Shown one piece after another: positions 56,043-64,000 of a stretch of DNA of 64,000 nucleotides (its first letter is position 1; each line of letters starts with the position of its first letter). Location: the NCBI RefSeq assembly GCF_020283565.1, contig NC_060061.1, forward strand, positions 15,847,362 through 15,911,361, written 5' to 3'. The position numbers were made by a program, and so were the translations under genes. This stretch comes from Trifolium pratense. Taxonomy: Eukaryota > Streptophyta > Magnoliopsida > Fabales > Fabaceae. Under the pieces are notes generated by a model, which was not told the origin of the DNA, searched no databases, and was given only the letters and a program-made list of their open reading frames with translations.

Positions 56043-57264
56043 TTATTTGGCTCTCGTCAAGCTCAGGACGTTAAATAAGCGCTTCGCGGGAGGCAACCCG
56101 TGTTTATTGTTTTATATTTTAGTTTATTCTAATTAACCTTATTATGTTGGTATGCTTGTTTTTGTTGTTAGGAAAGTCATCGTTGATTTGCAAGATGTAC
56201 AAGGTCTCTCAGGGAAGCCACTTTTACTCTCTCTCACTTATTTACTTTTGTGTCTAGTTGAATATTTTGTTTTGAATAGAGACCATATTCTGAACTAGTG
56301 TGGGGGAGGAACTATATTTTGGCACTTGACTTCTGCTAGTTCTAGTTGATTAAATTTTCTGGCTTGTTTTGATTAAGTTATGCTTAAATATAGAGATTAT
56401 GCCTTTTAGGGACCTTTGAAAATTTTATTTTGACAGACTTGCTCAATCGAGATAATGGGGTTGTCTTTAGGTAGCTAATAATTAGCATAATGTTCCGTCT
56501 TGACTATCTTTTTGTGAACCAACTTCTATATGTGAGATTTGAGCCTTTATAAGGGGATTTATCTTGAATTATAAATGCAGACCCCTTCTCTTTGTGAGAG
56601 TGTGTTTCTCATTTTGTCACATTCTAGAACTTGTCTTGTGACCATGTCAAAGCGAAAATTGATCTGCATCATGTGAAAAATGTTGGGGCATTTGTAGGTA
56701 TTTTTTCTGGCCTTTAATTTTATTGTTTTGAAATCACCCTTAGTTGCCCACTTTGAGCTTATTGATTATGTATTCCTTGGTACCTAGAAATGATTAAATA
56801 TTTTGTTTGTGGTAACCATTTGGAATTGAAAATGGAGCAACTATTGAATGGAGAAAATTGTCTTATGTTTGAGTTGCTCATGTATTGTGTGGGGCTGGAA
56901 AAACAGAGAGTAAAGAAAAGAAAAAAAATTTCTATTTGAGTTTCTCAATTATGATATGAGTTTGATAATAAAAAGAAGAAAAGAAGTAGCTTGTGTGGTT
57001 ATTTGTGAATATTTCCTTCAAAAGAAAGAAAGAGAATTGCAAAATGGGAAAGTAAGAAAAGAAAAAAAAAAGAAAAAGAAAAATATTTTGAATTAGCACA
57101 CTCTGTTGAAAGAAAAGAAGGGAAGAAATATTAATTTGGAGTGAGCAAAATTGTGAAAATACATAGGAGCTCCATTTTTTGTTTCAAAGGTTACTATTTT
57201 TTTTCTTGTTTTTAACCCCTTTGATTATCCATTTCTTCTTATTTCCCACCTTACACGAATAAAC
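56043..57264 (+). other. Non-coding 3' region of the Athila-like element
   Basis: No gene. Holds the GGGAGGCAACCC signature shared with 17167-17180, a polypurine-like GTGTGGGGGAGG at about 56297-56309, and A/G-rich stretches (56905-57120). Confidence 0.65.
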
Positions 57265-57499
57265 CATGACCCTAGACCTCTCTCTATTTGTTTACAACTT
57301 CGTCATTTTTGTTCTTGTTCGCTCTTATTTTCTATTTACTTCTTTTAGTTACCGTAAACAACTCAACTCTTTGTCCGTCTAAATAATAAACAATCTTAAC
57401 TAATTTGGTAATTGTTAATTAATCCCTGTGGATACGATAATCTTTTATACTACTTCTGCGCTAGAGTACACTTGCTCTAGGTGTGTTTTTAACGCAACA
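57265..57499 (+). repeat. Truncated right LTR of the Athila-like element
   Basis: From ACCATGACCCTAG onwards it follows 54508-54733 of the left LTR with roughly 10-15% differences, including TACTTCTGCGCTAGAGTACA. The first 1.18 kb of this LTR is missing. Confidence 0.75.
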
Positions 57500-57507
57500 A
57501 GTTTTTG

Positions 57508-60399
57508 GCACTTACTACCAAAGACATGAAAATGCTTGACTGAAGGCTTTCTCCCCTTCCATAGTTCATATAAAGTTGTAGATGTACCTGTTCTAAGAGT
57601 TACACGATTGTGTATGTAACAGGCTGTGCTCATAGCTTCTGCCCAAAAGTGGTGTGGAAGATTTTTGGCATGAAGCATTACTCTTGCTGATTCTTGAAGG
57701 GTTCTGTTTTTCCTTTCTACAACACCATTTTGTTGAGGTGTAATGAGAGCTGAAAATTCATGTTGAATACCTTCTGATGCACAAAAATCAAAGAATTTTG
57801 CATTCTCAAATTCCTTGCCATGATCACTTCTTATTCTTACAATGACAACCTCTTTTTCTCTCTGAAGTTGTAGGCATAAGTTTCTGAAGATTTCAAAGCT
57901 ATCTGATTGTTCCCTGAGGAAATCTATCCAAGTGAATCTAGAAAAATCATCTACCATAACAAAAGCATACCTCTTACCACCAAGACTTTCAGTTTGCATG
58001 GGTCCCATTAGATCCATGTGTAATAGTTCAAGTACTCTAGATGTAGCTTGATGTTGAAGCCTCGGATGCGCCATCTTGGTTTGCTTGCCTATTTGGCACT
58101 CACCACATATCACTCCTTCCACAATTTTGAGCTTTGGGAGCCCCCTGATTGCTTCTTATGCTATGGCCTTCTTCATGCCTCTCAGATGTAAGTGACCAAG
58201 TTTTTGATGCCACAGTTTTACTTCATCCTCTTTGGTTAAGAGACAAGTGGACTAGTGGTTTTCTTCTTCTGACACCCATAAATAGCAGTTGTCCTTTGAC
58301 CTTACACCCTTCATCAAGAGTCTTCCTTCTTCATTTGTAACTAGACATTCTGACTTTGTGAAGTTTACTTTCATCCCTTGATCACACAGTTGGCTAATGC
58401 TAATTAGATTAGCTGTAAGCCCTTTCACCAATAGGACATTATCTAGATTTGGTAATCCATTGTCAATTAGATTCCCAATTCCTTTTATCTCTCCCTTAGC
58501 TCCATCACCAAAGGTTACATAACTTGTGGCATAGGATTTTAGGTTGACAAGATATCCTTCCACTCCAGTCATGTGTCTTGAACATCCACTATCAAAGTAC
58601 CAGTCTTGTCTAGATGAAGCTCGAAGTGATGTATGAGCTATTAGACTTGCATCACTTCCCTTTTCTTTCCACTCTTTCTTGGTTTTGACACTTTCTGCTT
58701 CAGGTATAGGTGGAGGGTTTCTCTTTGGGTAACCATACAGTTTGTAACAAAAAGGTCTTATATGACCTTTTCTACCACAGTAGTGACATCTCCAGTTACG
58801 TTTTCTAGTTTTGGGTCTTGACCAGTTTCCATGATGTGTAGAAGGATGTTGAAGCATCGGTTCAGACTTTACAGGATCCTTATGTTTGACTTGCAACCAA
58901 GTGTCAGTTCCCTGGTGGGTAGGTGGAAGTGGTGGCAATAACCCAGCACTAACAGGGAAAGTCTTCTCAATGGGAGTACTGATAGTAGCTTTGTTGTATC
59001 CCATTTGTTGATTGACAATCTCATAGTCAAATCCGATTGGTTTCTTTCCTGCACTTTGTTTGAACAACATAGCTTGAAATTTTTCATCTCCTATGCCATA
59101 AACCCTGATTTGCTTTCTTGCATATTCTAAATCAACATTCAACTTTTCAATTGCTTTGTTGAGATCACAAATTTGTGCAAGATAGTCATTTTTCTCAGCC
59201 TGCAGTTGACAATTAATCTTCTTTTGTTTTTCCAATGCCTTGCCAACTTCATTACTTCTGATGAAAAGATCCTTATAGGTTGCAACCAGTTCTTCATAGG
59301 ATGTGTCATCGCATGATTCAGCATCAGACTCACACATACCTGTCAACACATTGACAAGTTTAGAAGATTCACTTTCAGTAGTTTCCTCCTCTGAATCATC
59401 GTCATCAGACCAAGTGACAGCCAGACTTTTCTTTTGTTTCTTCATAAAAGTAGGACATTCAGCCTTGATGTGTCCATAGCCTTCACATTCATGACACTGA
59501 ACTCCTTTTGATGTAGTCAACTTGTCATCACTTCTAGTTCTCCTTTGATTAGTAATTGGTTTGCTGATGTCGAGCTTGGTGCTTGGCGCATTGAACTTAG
59601 ACCTTTTGTCCATTCTTTTCATGATTTTGTTGAACTGTCTTCCTAGTAAAACCATGGCTTCAGATAAGCTCTCATCACTGTCCAGATCTAATCCTTCATC
59701 CTCTCCAGTATTGGAGGTAAACGCTAAGCTTTTGTTTTTCTTTTCTTTCTTTTGACTTATACCTAGCTCATAAGTTTGAAGAGATCCTATTAATTCATCT
59801 ACTTGGGCAGTTGCCAAGTCTTGAGATTCTTCTATTGCTGTGACCTTCATGTCAAACCTCTTAGGGAGAGATCTGAGAATTTTGCTTACAAGCTTCTCAT
59901 CAGACATGAGTTCTCCTAAAGCATCAAATGAATTTGCAAATTCTAGAATATTCATATGAAAGTCATGAATGGTCTCTTCTTCCTTCATACATAGATTTTC
60001 AAAATTCGTACGAAGCATCTGAAGTTTAGACAATTTTACCTTGCTTGTTCCTTCATGTGCTTTCCTCAAGATTTCCCAAGCATTCTTTGCTACAGTGCAT
60101 CGTTTGACAAGCCTGAACATATTCATGTCCACTCCATTGAAAATGGCATTTAGTGCCTTTGAGTTTCCAAGAGCTAGATCATCCTCGTCCTTTGAGTAGT
60201 CCTTTTCTTCCTTGACCTCAGTTGTCTTGTTCCCATCTTTGTCTAGAACTACTGGAGCCTCCCAGCCATTTACTATAGCTTTCCATGTTCTGCTGTCAAT
60301 GGATTTTAAGAAAGCCATCATCTTAGCTTTCCAATAGTCATAGTTCTCAGGCCCGGTCAGCAAGGGCGGTTTAGAAACTGATCCTCCTTCCTTGTCCAT
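57508..60399 (-). pseudogene. gag-pol: SIRE-type Gag-protease-integrase, two nonsense codons
   Basis: One frame from MDKEGGSVSK at 60399. UBN2-like Gag, residues 10-210 (YDYWKAKMMAFLKSID, LRSLPKRFDMKVTAIEES), first CCHC knuckle CHECEGYGHIKAECP near 303, coiled-coil segment near 390-450, second knuckle CHYCGRKGHIRPFC near 540, protease [13 protein letters not shown] near 600. TAG at 58252-58254 stops it after 715 codons. The frame continues through LLTKEDEVKLWHQKLGHLHL, a TAA at 58156-58158, then GECQIGKQTK and the integrase DDE core ([38 protein letters not shown]). It ends at VFGSKC where the Athila-like element is inserted; read-through adds 21 codons of LTR. Confidence 0.9.
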
Positions 60400-60453
60400 T
60401 ACACCAGAAATTTCCTTCCCTGGAGCTCACCCTAAAACCAGAACAGGGTGCCT

Positions 60454-60465
60454 GCTCTGATGCCA
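60454..60465 (-). promoter_or_regulatory. SIRE-type primer-binding site
   Basis: Minus strand TGGCATCAGAGC, tRNA-iMet type, two bases inside the LTR end; identical to the Copia-A site. Confidence 0.9.
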
Positions 60466-60467
60466 AT

Positions 60468-60896
60468 TGAAATTCTGGCACACTAGCTACACGATGTTGA
60501 ATACGATGCTCCAACACTGATGTTAGACCCGATGGTCCAAGCACTGAGTTCAACACCAGACAAGACAAACAATAAGGAAATATAACATGCACGAAATAAA
60601 ATAACACAGTTATTTGTTAACCCAGTTCAGCATAAGCCTACTCTGGGGGATACCAATCCAGGAGTGAATCCACTATGATAGTTCCAGTTCAAAGCCCTCA
60701 ATAAACACCTTGTTTATGACTCGTCACCTAGACACTACCCGTGCTATACTCTACCTAAGAGACACTTAGGTATGAGAACCTCCGCTCAACTCCTCTTAAC
60801 CACAACCACTATGATCGTAAACGTTACAGTTTGTAGATGAAGACACACTTCTTAAAACACTACCAATTTCGTACTTCAAAGCTTGGGAATGGTTAA
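60468..60896 (-). repeat. SIRE-type 5' LTR, inner part
   Basis: Matches 47125-47553 of the 3' LTR with two transitions. Interrupted at GGTTAA by the solo LTR. Confidence 0.93.
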
Positions 60897-63641
60897 TGTA
60901 ACACCCAAACCCGTTATTTAACTAACTCTGCCTTTATAAAATCTTTTTCGAAAATACGCGGCGGAAAATTGAAAATATGATTATAAAGCGCTGGTTTGAA
61001 TACTACAAGCTTCATTCAAAGATAATACTAATACAATTAATCAGTAAAATGTTTGAATAAGCAACACAAATCTTCGCATCGACTCGATGCGATATTAGTC
61101 ATACAAAACGGATACATTTTCAAATGAAAGCTTAAGATAAACAGAGTGTACTAAGAGGACTATATACATATACATATAAAGACCCCTTTTTCCCCGTGTC
61201 ACAATCAGAGCGGAGCTTCACCACGAACTCGGAAAAGCTAACATATAACCTGTCAACCTGGACCCCCAAAGGTCCAGCACATAACACATAGCAGGGAGTT
61301 AGAAAACATAAACATAAATACAAGCATAAAAATATACTTGCTCTTCATTCAATCTTACTATATTTTAACTCACGCCATACAATTACGGTATTAAACATAT
61401 ATACAAGTACGAGTAGTGTACTACACACTCCACACGCTGTTATACGATTCTAGCTCACTCCATACATCGTCAAATATGACTACCAATTAATCATTCATTT
61501 ACAAATACACAAATCATATAGTTTCACGTCTTCTCGGACACTACCAAATTATTCATTTTATAGTCATGACGGACTCTACACTTGTTCATTTTATAGTCAT
61601 GACGGACTTTACACTTGTTCATTTTATAGTCATGACGGACTCTACACACATACCAAGACACGTCAACAATTAGCACAAAGCTATTACAATCATCAATCAA
61701 CACCTTAGTCAAGCATATGACAATTATCACTTATCAATTAATATGCACATTTACCCTAATGCATCTAATGCCAAATATTCAATGTCATGTCATCCCTAGA
61801 CACGACTAATGCATGTGGTACCATTTTCACGTTGTTCAGATTTCAGTCATGATGGACTGTTCAGTTTTCAGTCATGTACGGACTGTTCAGATTATAGTCA
61901 TGTACGGACTCTACATCAGTTTTACATCATGCAGGACACTGTCAGTTTTACAACATGCAGGATGCTCGTCACCCCATTTAAGATGAACTAACAGTTTTAC
62001 ATCATGTAGGATGGCGACCAACTTAGACCATCTCTTCAGTTTTACATCGTGCCGGATGGTGTCAGTTTTAGATCATGCAGGATCATCAACAATACAGTTT
62101 TAAATCATGTCGGATCTCGGTTATCATCAACCATCTCACTCATAAAGAGGAGTCACACAGTTTTATATCATGTTTGGATATGGGCTCTAGATCTCGGATA
62201 ACATAATCTCATCTTCGGCCACTTTTGGAAAACATAGTCCATTTCTCAATTGGAATACACATGATTCCAATATCACAATTTATTCATGAATGCATGATTA
62301 CTTATAAACACATCAAATACATGACGCTTTCTAGCTCGAAGCTATTCATTCACTGATGCGGAAACACAATTCCAACATCTATCACATTAGGATAACACAA
62401 TATCCTATTACTCAATTCATAATTATTCACATGATAATTATCTGCATACTCATTCTTATACACACAAAGTTTCGTTTACACTTATGTCCTAAAACATACT
62501 TCATTCTCTTAACATTGCAAATTAATACTAAAACATATACATACTCACTTTAACACTGCAAATCATTGCATGCATGTACGAATCATATACCTTACACATT
62601 GGTAATACACTATAATACCATAGAAACATATTCCAATAGCCCAAATAAATTATAGGCCTTCACAACAAAATTCTAAAAATCACTTTCCTCGCTGAGCGAG
62701 AGTCAGCGAACAAACGGCAGTCTAAAATCTCCAACTGGCGAGCACTGGCAAGAGTCAGCGAGCTGGTCGCTATCTCTCGCTGAAGCCTCGCTCAGCGACC
62801 ACTCAAGAACATACACGGTCGCTACCTCTCGTCAGAGGTTCGTTCAGCGACCAAGCACGAACACAGGTGCTTCAATGGCGGTTTAACATGGAATCCACCC
62901 AAAAATCCAATCAAACATGTTATAAATTCTAATAAACAGCTAATTCAAGCATTTATGGCATCTATGAACATTAATCATCTCTTACAAACATCCAAACACC
63001 TCACACCAACATAATCATGCCATTTTCTTGTGTTTTAAGTAAAGTTACACAAACATGCAATTCATTGATCAAACATCTACATATACCCACTTTCAACTCC
63101 CCAAAGTTGTTCACCTCATCTACTATGAGTTTAATACACATGTTAGGATCAAAAGAATCCATTTTCCATTAAGAAAATCACCCACAAAACCCACAAGAAA
63201 ATAGAGTGGAAAGAGTTTGGGAATGGAGGAATCGACATCCTCCCCTCTTCCGGATCACTCACGAATATGTAATCTAACTCTCGTACCTTAGCTCGATGAA
63301 TCCTCAAGCTCTCCTCTTCTCTTCTCTCCCACGAGCTCCCTTGCTCCTCATGAGTTTCTTGCCCTAGCTCACTTCCTTGCACTTCTCATGAAACATAAAC
63401 TATGAGACTATTCATGGGTTTGACTTGCTACTTATAGCTCTCTCTATTCTCATGGATTAAGGCCCAATTGGCTAAGCCCAATTGCTTCTCACACGCCCAA
63501 AAGCCCAAACAACATAACTTCTCGCTCACTAACTTACGTTCGCGTTAACTAATTATTCGTCGATCACTAAAATAATTAAAAGCCAACTAATAAATAAAAC
63601 AACATTCATAAAAATACGGATACGAAAAATGGGTCGTTACA
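60897..63641 (-). mobile_element. Solo LTR of a Tekay-like gypsy element (2745 bp)
   Basis: Flanked by a perfect 5-bp target duplication GTTAA (60892-60896 and 63642-63646). Its own strand starts TGTAACGACCCATTTTT and ends GGGTTTGGGTGTTACA. No internal sequence, so the element was removed by LTR-LTR recombination after inserting into the SIRE LTR. Carries tandem repeats: TTCATTTTATAGTCATGACGG three times (61550-61640) and CAGTTTTACATCATGCAGGA-type units (61915-62175). A GC-rich block of GCGAG/AGCGA repeats lies at 62690-62860. No gene: the small frame at 63149-63382 is judged chance. Confidence 0.92.
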
Positions 63642-63646
63642 GTTAA

Positions 63647-64000
63647 CACACACTATCTCCTTGCTTAGAAGCTCCAGAGATATTACAACACAATAACACA
63701 CAGTCCTTAATCTTGCATCAATGCAATACAAGAAAAGGCTCACAAACAAAAGTACTAAAACCTAAACACACGCTTTGTAAAACTCAATGACGGCTTCCGT
63801 TCTTTGCACAAGGGTTTTGGCTTCCTTTATATAACCTGAGCTAGCATGGGCTAGGTCTTGAGTTGGGCTTCAGAAACGCAGCAAGTCCGAAACTTCCTTC
63901 AAGGTATATTCTTCAATCAAATGTTTTGTTTCCTAAAATAGTTGATTCATTATGAAACAAAACTAGGTCATGGCCGCCTTCTAGAGTATTAGGGAAGGCG
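63647..64000 (-). repeat. SIRE-type 5' LTR, outer part (cut by window end)
   Basis: Continues the LTR after the solo-LTR insertion; matches about 47554-47908 of the 3' LTR with four transitions. About 220 bp of the LTR lie outside the window. Confidence 0.92.

Larger units (their letters stand above)
53319..57505 (+). mobile_element. Athila-like non-autonomous element inside SIRE integrase
   Basis: Left LTR (53319-54733), spacer plus Athila-type primer site, short Gag ORF (54927-56042), non-coding region with GGGAGGCAACCC (about 56089) and GTGTGGGGGAGG (about 56298), and a 5'-truncated right LTR (57265-57499). Flanks are one integrase frame: codons ...GSKC on the right and CYILADRE on the left. 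Flanking pentamers TAGCA (53314-53318) and TGGCA (57506-57510) may be a target duplication with one mismatch. After the right LTR's CAACA the sequence AGTTTTTGGC matches what follows the 5' LTR, so the right end is abnormal. No pol domains. Same broad family as 15401-20355. Confidence 0.82.
47125..64000 (-). mobile_element. SIRE-type (Sirevirus) copia element with envelope-like ORF
   Basis: Minus-strand order from right to left: 5' LTR (60468 to beyond the window), primer site, gag-pol in one frame, envelope-like ORF, multiple polypurine tracts, 3' LTR (47125-48128). The large Gag with two zinc knuckles, the extra ORF after pol and the repeated polypurine tracts are Sirevirus hallmarks. Two later insertions split it: an Athila-like element in integrase and a solo gypsy LTR in the 5' LTR. 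Aligned LTR portions (about 780 bp) differ at six sites by eye, all transitions, so insertion was recent. Pol carries four nonsense codons. Confidence 0.92.

Noticed and set aside
63149..63382. 77-codon Glu-rich frame in the solo LTR
   Set aside because: Single chance frame inside an LTR, with no homologous feature in the related LTR.

Overview
The window is plant nuclear DNA, most likely from a papilionoid legume of the Medicago/Trifolium/Vicia/Pisum group. This rests on the mix of SIRE-type Ty1/copia elements, an Ogre-like Ty3/gypsy LTR with a tRNA-Arg-type primer site, Athila- and Tat-type primer sites, legume-style SINEs and MITEs, and one intron-bearing host gene fragment. About four fifths of the window is LTR retrotransposon sequence, much of it nested. 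I see no bacterial, plastid or viral genome segment.

Layout. 1-5766: Copia-A (minus strand, cut by the window start), inserted into the gag-protease frame of a Tat-type gypsy element (5767-8384). 8385-15400: the least repetitive part, with a Mutator-like MITE with 9-bp target duplication (9345-10030), a SINE remnant, a MITE carrying three 20-bp palindromes (11431-11701), a hAT MITE with 8-bp target duplication (11779-12448), a tRNA-Gln(UUG)-like gene (12494-12565) and the 3' half of a GH28 polygalacturonase-like gene (12899-14505, minus strand, two exons). About 15400-20355: an Athila-like non-autonomous element, minus strand. 20356-24789: a Tekay-like element with an internal region of only about 1 kb. 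24790-31810: Copia-B, same family as Copia-A, with nonsense codons. 31811-32180: fragment of a third copia integrase. 32181-35788: 3' end of a chromodomain gypsy element and its LTR. 35789-38940: Ogre-like LTR, primer site and leader, joined to a copia-type gag remnant (38947-40125). 40126-43702: simple repeats, SINEs and MITEs. 43703-47124: decayed plus-strand copia element. 47125-64000+: a SIRE-type copia element (minus strand) with an intact envelope-like ORF, itself carrying an Athila-like derivative in its integrase (53319-57505) and a solo gypsy LTR in its 5' LTR (60897-63641).

Almost every protein here is a retrotransposon Gag or Pol product (packaging, processing, integration, reverse transcription). 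The only host-type coding sequence is the GH28 fragment. No new cellular system is evident. The most unusual material is structural: the palindromic MITE, tRNA-like Pol III boxes inside a hAT MITE and inside an Ogre LTR, the intact envelope-like ORF beside a broken pol, and the aberrant right end of the Athila-like insertion. Coordinates of LTR ends were set by eye from TG...CA termini, primer-binding sites and target duplications. Domain names come from motifs read in the translation, not from searches.
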